The notes beneath the pieces were generated by a model. It was not told where the DNA came from. It made no database searches and saw nothing but the letters and a program-made list of their open reading frames with translations. A DNA stretch of 64,000 nt from Rubinisphaera margarita (GTDB lineage Bacteria; Planctomycetota; Planctomycetia; Planctomycetales; Planctomycetaceae). The position numbers were made by a program, and so were the translations under genes. Every line of letters begins with the position of its first letter. Position 1 is the first letter of the stretch. Location of the stretch: contig NZ_JAKFGB010000020.1 in assembly GCF_022267515.1 (NCBI RefSeq), positions 124,001 through 188,000 of the forward strand, in the 5' to 3' direction. Of this stretch, positions 29,609 through 39,131 are shown one piece after another.

Positions 29609-29709
29609 TTTTCGATCACTGAGGTGCCAGCAGGTGCGGGTGTCACCCTGGTCCCGGCAGTGACGATGCGCACTGGCTCGTGCCGGACGTATTCCGGAAA
29701 GCAAAGACC

Positions 29710-30186
29710 ATGACCACAGCCTGGAAGCCGGATGGCTATCATTCCGTCACGCCCTATCTGGTGATTAAAAATGCTTCAGCGGCGATCGAATTCTATAAAA
29801 AGGCGTTCGCGGCGACCGATGTTCTGAAGCTCGAATCGGACGGCAAGATCGCCCATGCGGAGATCCAGATCGGCGATTCTCGCGTGATGCTCGCCGATGA
29901 GCATCCGGAGATGGGGGTTGTCGGCCCGAATCCAGAGCAGGGGACCTCGTATTCGCTGATGATTTACGTCCCGAACGTGGACGAAGTGTTTGAGACCGCT
30001 GTCGCGGCCGGAGCGGAGGCGACGCGAACCGTCACCGACATGTTCTACGGCGACCGCTCCGGCACATTGACCGATCCATTCGGCCATGTCTGGACGGTCT
30101 CGACGCATCAGGAAGACCTCTCTCAGGAAGAAGTCGATCGCCGATTTCTGGCGATGCAGAATGGTCTTTCTGGCGAGATTGTCTGA
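29710..30186 (+). CDS. VOC-superfamily (PhnB/glyoxalase-like) protein
   Basis: 158 residues from ATG 29710 (MTTAWKPDGYHSVTPYLVIK). It has the paired beta-alpha-beta-beta-beta units of the VOC fold: YLVIKNASAAIEFYKKAFAA, HAEIQIGDSRVMLADEHPEM, then VDEVFETAVAAGAEATR and FYGDRSGTLTDPFGHVWTVS. This matches the PhnB-like branch, whose activity is not defined. The position at the end of the glycan genes may be coincidental. The 113-bp gap before the ABC gene shows no structure. Confidence 0.85.
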   Translation: MTTAWKPDGYHSVTPYLVIKNASAAIEFYKKAFAATDVLKLESDGKIAHAEIQIGDSRVMLADEHPEMGVVGPNPEQGTSYSLMIYVPNVDEVFETAVAAGAEATRTVTDMFYGDRSGTLTDPFGHVWTVSTHQEDLSQEEVDRRFLAMQNGLSGEIV

Positions 30187-30299
30187 GCGAGAAGGTCTGG
30201 ACGCGATTCGCGGACCTCGCCTATACTCCGCCGCCTGCCGGACCGGGACGGTCCAGGCAGATTTCATCATGAACTGTCATCGCACGGAAGCGGGATCTC

Positions 30300-32330
30300 A
30301 TGTCGATTATTGAGGGTTTTGTAAAGGTCTGGCCATATCTCCGCCGTTATCGGGGACAGATCGGAATGTCGGTCGTCTTCGCCGTGCTCGTCGGGATCCT
30401 CTGGGGCGCCAATCTTTCCGTAATCTATCCCGTGACCACCGTCCTGATGGAAGGCAATCTGCAGGACTACGTCGAAGGGCAACTCACCGAGTTGCAGGAC
30501 CAGACGGTTGTCACGGAGACTCAGATCTCCGCAATCGATGACGAACTCTCCACCGGGTCCCTCTCGGAACTGGAGAAGGTCCGTCGACTCGAAACCAGAG
30601 CCGAACATCAGGAACGAATAGCGAGGGCGACCAGAAGCATTCACTGGCTGAACTGGTCCAAGGCCCACCTGTTACCGTGGGTTCCGAAGGATCAGTTCAA
30701 TACGGTCGCTCTGTTATTCGGACTGCTCGTGCTCGCCACGGCTCTCAAAGGACTCTGCATCTTTGCGCAGAATATGCTTGTCGGCAGCGTGGTCGAAAAA
30801 ACGACCATCGACATGCGAAAGGCCTGCTTCCGCAAATGTCTGTCCCTTGATTACCAGACGTTGTCGCTCGAAGGCACTCCGACTTTAATGTCGCGGTTCA
30901 CCTTCGACCTGCAGGAATTGTCTTACGGTCTGTCTCTTGTCGGCGGACGCATGGCTCGTGAGCCGGTGAAGGCGATTGCCTGTATGGGAGCCGCGTTCTT
31001 CGTGAACTGGCGTCTCACTCTGCTGTCGATGCTGTTCGTTCCGGTCGCCGCCTACATGTTCATGCGGTTTGGCAAGATGCTCAAGAAAGCCAGCCATCGA
31101 ATGATGGACAGCATGTCTCGCATCTATCAGGTTCTCGAAGAAACCTTGAACTCAATGCGCGTCGTGATCGCCTTTGGAAACGGTCGACGCCATCGTCGGA
31201 AGTTCCATCAGGAGAATCAGGTCTACTACGAAAAGGCGATGCGAATTCGTCTGATCGATTCCTTTACGAACCCGATCGTCGAACTGCTCGGCATGGGAGC
31301 GATCTTCGTGACCGTTCTGCCGTGCATGTACCTGCTGCTGCGAAAGACGACGACGATCTGGGGAGTCCAACTCGCCGACGAGCCGCCCGATATCCCGACG
31401 TTAATGCTGCTTTACACTTTCCTGGTCGGAACAGTCGATCCGGTCCGGAAACTCTCCACGGTGTATTCGAAGCTGAAACGCTCCGTAGTCGCCGCCGATC
31501 GTGTGACCACCTTCCTGGCCAGCGATTCCCGCATTCAGGAACCGATTACGCCGCGAGTGATGCCCCGACATACCAAAGAAATCGAGTTTCAAAACATTCG
31601 ATTCGCCTACGCCAGCAAGGAAGACTCGAATCGTCCGGACGCCCTGGCCGATGTTTCGCTACGGATCGAGTTCGGCGAGAAGATTGTGGTGGTCGGCAGC
31701 AACGGGTCCGGCAAGTCCACCCTGGTGAACCTGCTCCCGCGCTACTACGATCCGTATCGCGGCCGCATTCTGGTCGACGGCGTCGATATCCGCGAGGTTC
31801 CCCTGCGGGCGCTGCGAAGCCAGCTCGGCGTCGTAACTCAGGACACGTTCCTGTTCAACGATACGATCTACGAGAATATTCGTTATGGCAACGTTGAAGC
31901 GACACGGCAGGAGGTCGAAGAGGCTGCCCGACAGGCTGGCGTGACGCAGTTCATTGAACAGTTGCCCCAGGGCTTCGAAACGATGATTGGCGAAAAGGGC
32001 GCAGGTCTTTCCGGCGGTCAGCGACAGCGGATTTCGCTGGCTCGCGCATTGATCCGCAAGCCGTCGATTTTGATCCTCGATGAAGCGACCTCGGCCATCG
32101 ATTCGCAGAGTGAGTATCACATTCAACAGGCGCTGAAGAATCTTTCCTTTGAATGCACGACGTTTATTGTCACCCATGCAGTCAACCGCTCCCTGCTCGA
32201 TCTGGTTTCCCGGATTGCCGTGATGCACGAAGGAAAACTCGTTGCCTGTGGTCGACACGATCAGTTGCTCGAGACCTGTCCGATCTATCAGGATCTGTTC
32301 CACGCCCAGGTTCGTCAGAAGGCTGCTTAG
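30300..32330 (+). CDS. MsbA-like ABC exporter with extracytoplasmic insert
   Basis: A 676-residue half-transporter: membrane domain, then ATPase. Between the first and second transmembrane helices is an unusual charged, coiled-coil-like insert at about residues 52-118 (ELEKVRRLETRAEHQERIAR). The ATPase has Walker A GSNGSGKST (466-474), signature LSGGQ (570-574), Walker B ILILDEATS (about 590-598) and switch His in VTHAVNRS. It likely flips a glycolipid or lipid-linked product of the upstream genes, but this is inference from position. The stop TAG (32328-32330) is the first three bases of repeat copy B. Confidence 0.9.
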   Translation: MSIIEGFVKVWPYLRRYRGQIGMSVVFAVLVGILWGANLSVIYPVTTVLMEGNLQDYVEGQLTELQDQTVVTETQISAIDDELSTGSLSELEKVRRLETRAEHQERIARATRSIHWLNWSKAHLLPWVPKDQFNTVALLFGLLVLATALKGLCIFAQNMLVGSVVEKTTIDMRKACFRKCLSLDYQTLSLEGTPTLMSRFTFDLQELSYGLSLVGGRMAREPVKAIACMGAAFFVNWRLTLLSMLFVPVAAYMFMRFGKMLKKASHRMMDSMSRIYQVLEETLNSMRVVIAFGNGRRHRRKFHQENQVYYEKAMRIRLIDSFTNPIVELLGMGAIFVTVLPCMYLLLRKTTTIWGVQLADEPPDIPTLMLLYTFLVGTVDPVRKLSTVYSKLKRSVVAADRVTTFLASDSRIQEPITPRVMPRHTKEIEFQNIRFAYASKEDSNRPDALADVSLRIEFGEKIVVVGSNGSGKSTLVNLLPRYYDPYRGRILVDGVDIREVPLRALRSQLGVVTQDTFLFNDTIYENIRYGNVEATRQEVEEAARQAGVTQFIEQLPQGFETMIGEKGAGLSGGQRQRISLARALIRKPSILILDEATSAIDSQSEYHIQQALKNLSFECTTFIVTHAVNRSLLDLVSRIAVMHEGKLVACGRHDQLLETCPIYQDLFHAQVRQKAA

Positions 32331-32428
32331 AGCATTTTCGTGCTTCGCCTGCAGTCGCATGGGCGCCCATTTCCTGCCCTGCTCAGTTTGCTCCTGCAAA
32401 CGCCTGCCGGCGAATTTCGAATCTGTTC
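32328..32428 (+). repeat. Stop-codon-abutting repeat, copy B
   Basis: Begins TAGAGCATTTTCGTGCTTCG at the stop of the ABC exporter. It shares CCTGCAGTCGCATGGGCGCC, CTGCTCAGTTTG and GCAAACGCCTGC with copy D at 36976. It is the long form, with a decayed right end (AATTTCGAATCTG). The rest of the gap, to 32597, shows nothing. Confidence 0.8.
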
Positions 32429-32597
32429 CAGCCCGTCAAATCGAAGCGACTGAACTGCACGGTCAACCGTGATCGTGCAGCGCTGGACACGACGGCTGGA
32501 TTCTCGCCGGCAGCCAGTCGGAACGGTTCGCTTTGCCGATCCCAGCTGTTACAGTGGGCTGCTTCCGCACGACCTGTTCCCCCGCTGAAACGGCCTC

Positions 32598-33542
32598 ATG
32601 TCCCTTCCGTATCTAATCCAGCTCGCACAGACGATTCAGTCAGGACTCTCGAAGTATCCCCCCGATCGCTGGGACCGGCATCGTGAGTTTTTGCTGGCTC
32701 AGCAATGCTCGGACGGTGGCTTCCGTGGACGCGAAGGAGACAGCGATCTGTATTACACCGGCTTCGCCGTCCGGGCGCTGACACTGATTGACGGCCTGAC
32801 AGCCGAACTGCTCCTGCAACTGGACGGTTACCTTCGCACAGAGATCGACCGCACATACAGCCCCGTCGATGTCCTCAACTGGATCGCGTGTGCCGTGGCC
32901 GTGGAAATGGCCGGCGGTCCTGCGCTGCTCTCCGACGACGTCAAAACCAGGGACTGGCTCGAACGGGTCTTCGCGGATCTCGATCAGCTGCGATGTGAAG
33001 ACGGAGGTTACGCCAAGGGGCCGGAGGGAAAACTCGGCTCGACCTATCAGACATTTCTAGTCGTGATGACGCACGATCTTCTGGCGCGGCCGATTGAGAA
33101 TCAGCAGGCCATCGTTGACTTCATGTTCGATCGCCAGCGAGACGACGGCGGCTTCGTTGAGATCGCACCGATGAAGCGCAGCGGAACCAATCCGACCGCG
33201 GCAGCCGTGGCGACACTCAAGCTGTTCAATGCCGTCGATTCGGCTCTGATTGCCGATGTCCGCGACTTCCTCAAGGATGTCGAACAGGACGACGGCGGCA
33301 TCGCCGCCAACACGCGGATTCCGTTCGGCGATGTCCTTTCAACATTCACCGCCCTGGTCGCCAAACGCGACCTCAATCTCGACCCGGGCGGGCTGCTGTT
33401 TTCTGCTCAGGATTTCGTCAAGCAGGGACTCGAGTTTCCAACCGGTGGATTCCGAGCCGCCCTCTGGGACGAACAGGCCGATGTCGAGTACACCTACTAT
33501 GCTCTCGGCGTCCTCGGTCTGACGGCGGCTATTCAGCAGTAG
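32598..33542 (+). CDS. Prenyltransferase/squalene-cyclase-fold protein (Rab GGTase beta-like)
   Basis: 314 residues with four or more PFTB-type alpha-alpha repeats: LLAQQCSDGGFRGREGDSDL, LDQLRCEDGGYAKGPEGKLG, FMFDRQRDDGGFVEIAP and FLKDVEQDDGGIAAN. The repeat pattern is that of the beta subunit of eukaryotic protein prenyltransferases. In those enzymes zinc is held by Asp, Cys and a late His (YHTCYCL); here the equivalent end reads EYTYYALGVLGL, without His. A bacterial role is not established and catalysis is doubtful. The neighbours give no clue. Confidence 0.75.
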   Translation: MSLPYLIQLAQTIQSGLSKYPPDRWDRHREFLLAQQCSDGGFRGREGDSDLYYTGFAVRALTLIDGLTAELLLQLDGYLRTEIDRTYSPVDVLNWIACAVAVEMAGGPALLSDDVKTRDWLERVFADLDQLRCEDGGYAKGPEGKLGSTYQTFLVVMTHDLLARPIENQQAIVDFMFDRQRDDGGFVEIAPMKRSGTNPTAAAVATLKLFNAVDSALIADVRDFLKDVEQDDGGIAANTRIPFGDVLSTFTALVAKRDLNLDPGGLLFSAQDFVKQGLEFPTGGFRAALWDEQADVEYTYYALGVLGLTAAIQQ

Positions 33543-33595
33543 AAAATGGCTGGTAGCACGGCATCCCACGCAAATGCTTCAGATTGGGAGTTTGC

Positions 33596-34366
33596 TTAGC
33601 CCTGTTCTGGCAACGTGGCGGCGATGGTACAGAGGCCGTTGCTTTCTTCTTCCCGATCGACGGCGAACTTGTAGGCGATCAACGTGGCACGGATATCAGC
33701 GAGCGAAAGACGCAGCTTGTTGTAGCTCGATTTTTGCAGGTCCCACCCCTCGGCGGTTTTGCTCAGAATCATGTCGTGCACGCTGACACGAGTGGGCAGA
33801 TACTCCAGGAACGTCAGCATCAGTTTTTCCTCTTCCATTCGCACCGGGAGAATGCGATCGGTTCCACTGCGATCTTCTGACAAATCCCGGAACGTAAAGA
33901 CGAGGCGCCCGTTTTCTTTGAGCCGATAGTCGCGCAGATGCTCGATCAGGGTGAAAACCTTTGCGGTCGACTGCAGATGAGTCAGCGTGTCACCCATGCA
34001 GACGATGACGTCGAACCGATCAGCCGCCTCGGACTGTCCGGCATGACGGAGCAAGTCTGCCTGTACGGTTTCGACGGGAAGATCACCGCTGCGCTCTCGG
34101 ACCTCCTCCAGGAGCGTCGAACTGACATCAACGGCAGTGACGCTGAGCCCGCGGCGCGCCAGAGCAATCGTCTGGATGCCGGAACCGCAACCTAGATCCA
34201 GGGCAGTCCCCTGCGTCGGAAGATTCAGGCTGTCGAACAGTTCTGAAGCCTGATTCACTCGCTCGTCGAAGTCGCCGAGCATCCAGCTGTAATTCTCGGC
34301 CAGGAGTGACTCATAGTGATCGTGGATCTGCTGAGTCTGTTCCGACCATTCGTGTGTCGATTCCAT
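33596..34366 (-). CDS. Class I SAM-dependent methyltransferase
   Basis: 256 residues from ATG 34366, with GGAG 6 bp upstream; the frame opens earlier at 34420. SAM motif: GTALDLGCGSGIQTIALARR, then VTAVDVSSTLLEEV and RFDVIVCMGDTLTHL. The Methyltransf_25-like core is followed by a beta-rich end (LMLTFLEYLPTRVSVHDMIL). The substrate is unknown. It is divergent from the sulfatase gene. Confidence 0.85.
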   Translation of the reverse strand: MESTHEWSEQTQQIHDHYESLLAENYSWMLGDFDERVNQASELFDSLNLPTQGTALDLGCGSGIQTIALARRGLSVTAVDVSSTLLEEVRERSGDLPVETVQADLLRHAGQSEAADRFDVIVCMGDTLTHLQSTAKVFTLIEHLRDYRLKENGRLVFTFRDLSEDRSGTDRILPVRMEEEKLMLTFLEYLPTRVSVHDMILSKTAEGWDLQKSSYNKLRLSLADIRATLIAYKFAVDREEESNGLCTIAATLPEQG

Positions 34367-34620
34367 CAGTACTCCATTCCACCGCTGCGCGGATGAGGCT
34401 TCTCGGGGGTCTCTCTTCAACGTAACGCATTCCGTATCGACAACAAGGGGCCTGACATGGAAGTGCTATGATTGAATTCTCTCTCTCAACCCTGCAAGAT
34501 ACCGAGACGTCCCATCGGCGTTCGCTTAACCGTATGTCCGGGTGAAAGCGATCTGTCGCCTGAAACGCTCCATTTAGCGCGGACGAAATGGTTACCTTCA
34601 ATGGCTCTAAGGATAAACCC

Positions 34621-36180
34621 ATGCTGCGAATTCTCGCTTTCCTGCTGTTGCCGCTGACTCTTGTATCGCAGTCAACCGCAGCGGAGCCCCGTCCGAACAT
34701 CGTGCTGATCATGGCCGATGACCTGGGGTTTGCCGATCTGGGATGTTACGGCTCGGAGATCGAGACGCCGAATCTTGATCGACTCGCTGGAGACGGTTTG
34801 CGATTCACCCAATTCTACAACACGGCCAAATGCCATTCTTCGCGAGTGTCGCTGCTCACCGGGCTCTACTGCGATCAGGCGGGAAGCGAGAAGCTCTCAC
34901 GCGGAGCCACGATCGCCGAAGTCCTGCGGCCTGCCGGATACTCCACGGCTATGGTCGGCAAGTGGCATCTGAGCCAGCAGCCGACTGACTTCGGTTTTCA
35001 GCGTTATTGGGGCCATCTTTCCGGAGCGACGAATTTCTTCACCGGCGATGACACCTTCCGGTTGAACGGCGAAGAATGGACCGTACCCGCGAAACTCAAC
35101 GGACGTCCGTTTTACACCACGCATGCGATCGCGGATTATGGCATCCAGTTCATCGATGAGATGCGGAAGACCGAGGATCCGTTCCTGCTTTACGTCGCTT
35201 TCAATGCACCGCACTACCCGCTGCAGGCTCCTCAGAAGGACGTTGAAAAGTACGACGGGAAGTACGATGCCGGCTGGGATCAGGTGCGCCGGGAACGTCA
35301 CGCCCGTCAGCTCGAAATGGGATTGCTGCCGGCGAAGTGGGAACTGAGCCCGCGTCCGGAGCATGTGCCTGCCTGGGATTCACTCTCTCAGGAGGAGCAG
35401 CAATGGGAAGCGGATCGGATGGAAGTCTTCGCGGCTATGGTCGATGTGCTTGATCAGAATGTTGGCCGACTGGTGAGTCATCTGCAGGAGACCGGCGAAT
35501 TCGAAAACACGTTGTTCCTGTTCTGTTCCGATAACGGAGCCTGTCCCTTCGAGAGAACGCGCGGCCGCAATCTGAAGCCGTGGGATCCCGCCTCTTACTG
35601 GACTTACGATGCCAGCTGGGCTCATGTCGGAAACACGCCGTTTCGGTTGTATAAGCAGAATCAGCATGAAGGCGGGATCTCATCGCCGTTGATCGTCCAT
35701 TGGCCGGCAGGATTGAAAGCCGAGAAGAATTCCATCACCGATCAGCCGGGACATCTGATCGACTTCATGGCAACGTTCGTCGATATCGCCGCTGCCGAAT
35801 ATCCCGAACAGATCGGAGATCGCGACATCGATCCGCTGCAGGGGAAGTCGTTGCGGCCGATCTTCGCCGGCAAGCAGCGCGAGCCGCACGAGACGCTCTA
35901 CTTTCACTTCAGCACCGACCGGGCACTGCGTCAGGGCGAATGGAAACTGGTTTCGGCCAAGCTCGGGAAGTGGGAACTCTATAACCTGAAAAACGATCGC
36001 ACGGAACTGCACGACGTGAGCGATCAACATCCCGACCGCGTCGAAGCGATGGCCAGCGAATGGTTCCGTCTGGCCGAAGAAGTCGATCGGCTTTCCAAGA
36101 AGCAGCTGAAGCCTGTGACCAACAAACGGAAGCCTCTCTCGTTCCGAAAGGATACGAGTGAGCAACTGAAGAAGAATTAG
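34621..36180 (+). CDS. Exported sulfatase (arylsulfatase A type)
   Basis: 519 residues from ATG 34621, preceded by AAGGAT; signal peptide MLRILAFLLLPLTLVSQSTA. The formylglycine-type sulfatase signature appears as C71-H-S-S-R (KCHSSRVSLLTG); the usual form is C-x-(P/A)-S-R. Metal ligands: MADDLGFAD (D33, D34) and FCSDNGACPFE. VGKWHLS is also present. It likely desulfates polysaccharides outside the cytoplasm; planctomycetes carry many such enzymes. The stop TAG (36178-36180) is the start of repeat copy C. Confidence 0.92.
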   Translation: MLRILAFLLLPLTLVSQSTAAEPRPNIVLIMADDLGFADLGCYGSEIETPNLDRLAGDGLRFTQFYNTAKCHSSRVSLLTGLYCDQAGSEKLSRGATIAEVLRPAGYSTAMVGKWHLSQQPTDFGFQRYWGHLSGATNFFTGDDTFRLNGEEWTVPAKLNGRPFYTTHAIADYGIQFIDEMRKTEDPFLLYVAFNAPHYPLQAPQKDVEKYDGKYDAGWDQVRRERHARQLEMGLLPAKWELSPRPEHVPAWDSLSQEEQQWEADRMEVFAAMVDVLDQNVGRLVSHLQETGEFENTLFLFCSDNGACPFERTRGRNLKPWDPASYWTYDASWAHVGNTPFRLYKQNQHEGGISSPLIVHWPAGLKAEKNSITDQPGHLIDFMATFVDIAAAEYPEQIGDRDIDPLQGKSLRPIFAGKQREPHETLYFHFSTDRALRQGEWKLVSAKLGKWELYNLKNDRTELHDVSDQHPDRVEAMASEWFRLAEEVDRLSKKQLKPVTNKRKPLSFRKDTSEQLKKN

Positions 36181-36243
36181 AGCATTCATGCTTCTCCTGC
36201 AGCCGCATGGGCGCCAACATTCTGCAATGCTGAGTTTGCTCTA
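36178..36243 (+). repeat. Stop-codon-abutting repeat, copy C (short form)
   Basis: 66 bp with inverted ends TAGAGCA (36178-36184) and TGCTCTA (36237-36243). The interior has CATGCTTCTCCTGCAGCCGC, GGGCGCCAA and TGCTGAGTTTG as in copy D, but lacks the 37 bp that follow GTTTG there. The left end supplies the sulfatase stop codon. Confidence 0.85.
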
Positions 36244-36356
36244 GCGTCCGGTGAGTTCGATTCTCAACGGGAATCGCGTGAGGAAGGTCTTCCCGGTTTG
36301 CGGCCTTCGTTTGCGTCCGAGGTTGAGATCGCCTCAGTCACCCGGGTGGACTCCAC

Positions 36357-36397
36357 AAAAAAAAGTCCCCGCCTCTTCCGGAGATGCGGGGACTTTT
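36357..36397 (-). terminator. Rho-independent terminator for the small lipoprotein gene
   Basis: AGTCCCCGC (36364-36372) pairs with GCGGGGACT (36386-36394). Eight A residues at 36357-36364 give the T-run on the minus strand. TTTT on the other side could let it act for the sulfatase as well. Confidence 0.9.
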
Positions 36398-36415
36398 CGA
36401 TTCGGGACCAAACGC

Positions 36416-36886
36416 TTATGGTTCGTTTGCTCGGCGGCGGCGAGGATCTTCGCCTTCGTAGCGGTTTACACCTTCAGCTTCCTCCGGAACAGCGAAGTCG
36501 ACGTTATCCGCGTCGTCTTTCGGAAGATCCTGCTTCATCTCGTAGCCGATGAAGTAGGTCGTGACCGGTTCGACCTCCACAGTTTCGTCTTCGACCTGTT
36601 CGGGACGTTTCTCGTAGGCGGTAATCAGAGCCAGATACGGACCGCCGGTCACGCCCTTACCGGGAGCCGTCCCCGTATCGTACTTTCCGTCCACGATCTC
36701 GGCGTACCCTTTAGGGCCGGTGTTCCCCCCTTCGGCATCGGGGACAAACTCAATTTGTCCGTAGGTGATCGGCTGGCCTTTGTAAGTCACCGTGCCGGAA
36801 TAGTCGTAAATGTCGACCGAGCTTCCGCCACAGCCGACAACAGTTGCAGTCAACGCCAGGCAGGCGACAACTCTCAAGGTGTGCAT
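36416..36886 (-). CDS. Small exported lipoprotein, companion of DUF1559
   Basis: 156 residues from ATG 36886, with GGAAGGAAGAAG just upstream. The signal peptide ends in a lipobox-like VVGC, so it is probably lipidated. The rest is a single beta-sandwich-like unit beginning YSGTVTYKGQPITYGQIEFV, the pattern of the carboxypeptidase-regulatory-like lipoproteins that follow DUF1559 genes in planctomycetes. The end is Glu/Arg-rich. Repeat copy D separates it from the DUF1559 gene upstream on the same strand. The function is unknown. Confidence 0.8.
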   Translation of the reverse strand: MHTLRVVACLALTATVVGCGGSSVDIYDYSGTVTYKGQPITYGQIEFVPDAEGGNTGPKGYAEIVDGKYDTGTAPGKGVTGGPYLALITAYEKRPEQVEDETVEVEPVTTYFIGYEMKQDLPKDDADNVDFAVPEEAEGVNRYEGEDPRRRRANEP

Positions 36887-36975
36887 CTTCTTCCTTCCGG
36901 TTGATAAAGACTTCCAGAGCGTCCGAGGGGCGCTCCGGAAGTCTGTGTGAGCGTTCAGAGTGGAGGCCATCGGAT

Positions 36976-37075
36976 TAGAGCATTTTCATGCTTCTCCTGC
37001 AGTCGCCTGGGCGCCAATCCCCTGCCGTGCTGAGTTTGACCCGGCAAACGCCTGCAGTCGAATCTTGAATTTGCT

Positions 37076-37078
<3 letters not shown>
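36976..37078. repeat. Stop-codon-abutting repeat, copy D (complete form)
   Basis: 103 bp with 7-bp inverted ends TAGAGCA (36976-36982) and TGCTCTA (37072-37078). It contains CATGCTTCTCCTGCAGTCGC, GGGCGCCAATCC and GGCAAACGCCTGCAG. It lies between the DUF1559 and lipoprotein genes. Read on the minus strand its right end is TAGAGCA, which provides the stop of the DUF1559 gene. Confidence 0.88.
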
Positions 37079-38032
<954 letters not shown>

Positions 38033-38223
38033 CTTGAAATTTCCTCCGAGCGAAAGACTGGAACGGAATAACGAACTTCAATCGACTGATTGACTGGATG
38101 TGGGAAAGGAGTCCTCTGGCGATACAGAGTGCCTGGCTTCAGGACAGAATTGTCTCGGGTCTTAGTGCTGATCCGAAAACCTCTTCGACTGAGGTGAGTC
38201 AACAGGTTTTCGGACAAGCTCTA

Positions 38224-38282
38224 AAAACAGGAATCGGCTATTCCAGAATAGCCATTTGTGCATCTGGAGACAGCCGATTCCT
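38224..38282 (-). terminator. Terminator after the DUF1080 gene
   Basis: AGGAATCGGCT (38229-38239) and AGCCGATTCCT (38272-38282) pair perfectly, with an inner hairpin GGCTATTC-ca-GAATAGCC. On the minus strand the stem ends in GTTTTT. It lies 14 bp after the DUF1080 stop. Confidence 0.8.
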
Positions 38283-38295
38283 TTGAGGTTGAGAA

Positions 38296-38934
38296 CTATT
38301 CTGATAAAGGTTTGATACGCATTTTGCGGAACTGAACCCCACCGCCGTGGCCGCAGAGGCGCAGGTAACCGGAGTCCCGCTTCAGGCCCGGATGTTCCTT
38401 GCCGTCGATTGATTTCCCGTCCGGGGCGGCCTCATCCAGGTTTGCGTCGACGATGACCTGATCATTGACCGTCACCTTGATGTGGCGACCATCGACGACG
38501 ATTTCCTGAGTGTTCCATTCCCCCGGTGGTTTCAGGGATCCCTGTTTGGCGGCGACGATTCCGTAGACAGAACCGTGGTGCTGCCAGTCTTGAATGTCAT
38601 CGTATTTCGGATGGGAATCTTCCAGGCACTGAATCTCCATTCCGCTGTAGGCAGCGTTCTGCCCGCGAGCCGAACGAATCCCGATGCCGCTGTTGGCGCC
38701 GGGGGATTGCTTGAATTCAAAGCGGAGAACGAAGTCGTCAAATTCCTGGCCGATGTAACAGCCATCGCCGTCCAGGTACCCTTGGTCGGTCACGATGATG
38801 CTGTCTTCCCAGAGGTGCTTGCCCTCTTTGGGCATCAGGGAGAAGAAACCTTTCTCCACCTTCTCGGCCAGGCCGATCTGGACGGTTCCAAACAACAGAA
38901 TCATTGGCAGGAGAGTTTGAGTCAGTCGAATCAT
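38296..38934 (-). CDS. Exported DUF1080 protein (3-keto-disaccharide hydrolase family)
   Basis: 212 residues from ATG 38934, with signal peptide MIRLTQTLLPMILLFGTVQI. The laminin-G-like sandwich shows FDDFVLRFEFKQSPGANSGI, GIRSARGQ, MEIQCLEDSHP, GEWNTQEIVVDGRHIKVTVN and GYLRLCGHGGGVQFRKMRI. This is DUF1080/3-keto-disaccharide hydrolase, abundant in planctomycetes and linked to glycan breakdown. The frame opens upstream to 38994 but the signal peptide fixes the start. It has its own terminator at 38224-38282. Confidence 0.9.
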   Translation of the reverse strand: MIRLTQTLLPMILLFGTVQIGLAEKVEKGFFSLMPKEGKHLWEDSIIVTDQGYLDGDGCYIGQEFDDFVLRFEFKQSPGANSGIGIRSARGQNAAYSGMEIQCLEDSHPKYDDIQDWQHHGSVYGIVAAKQGSLKPPGEWNTQEIVVDGRHIKVTVNDQVIVDANLDEAAPDGKSIDGKEHPGLKRDSGYLRLCGHGGGVQFRKMRIKPLSE

Positions 38935-39027
38935 GCAGCGGTTCCATTCACTTAAGGTCGTTTTTTCGAAGTCGAGCCCGAACTTCTCATTCAATACTAC
39001 TGATCTGTTGTTTTAACCTAACGACGT

Positions 39028-39066
39028 AAAAAAAACGAGATTGCCGCACAGATTTCGGCAATCTCG
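39028..39066 (-). terminator. Strong rho-independent terminator
   Basis: CGAGATTGCCG (39036-39046) pairs perfectly with CGGCAATCTCG (39056-39066), and eight A residues (39028-39035) form the T-run on the minus strand. It ends the 572-residue exported-protein gene. Confidence 0.93.
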
Positions 39067-39131
39067 CATTAAGTTGTCAGAATTCGGTCGAAGAGGCTTG
39101 TCGAAAGCTCACAATCCTCTCCGGTTGAAAC

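Noticed and set aside
23042..30186. A natural-product (macrolide-like) gene cluster
   Set aside because: The TylF-type gene suggested this, but there is no polyketide or peptide synthase; glycosyltransferases and an exporter fit a surface glycan better.
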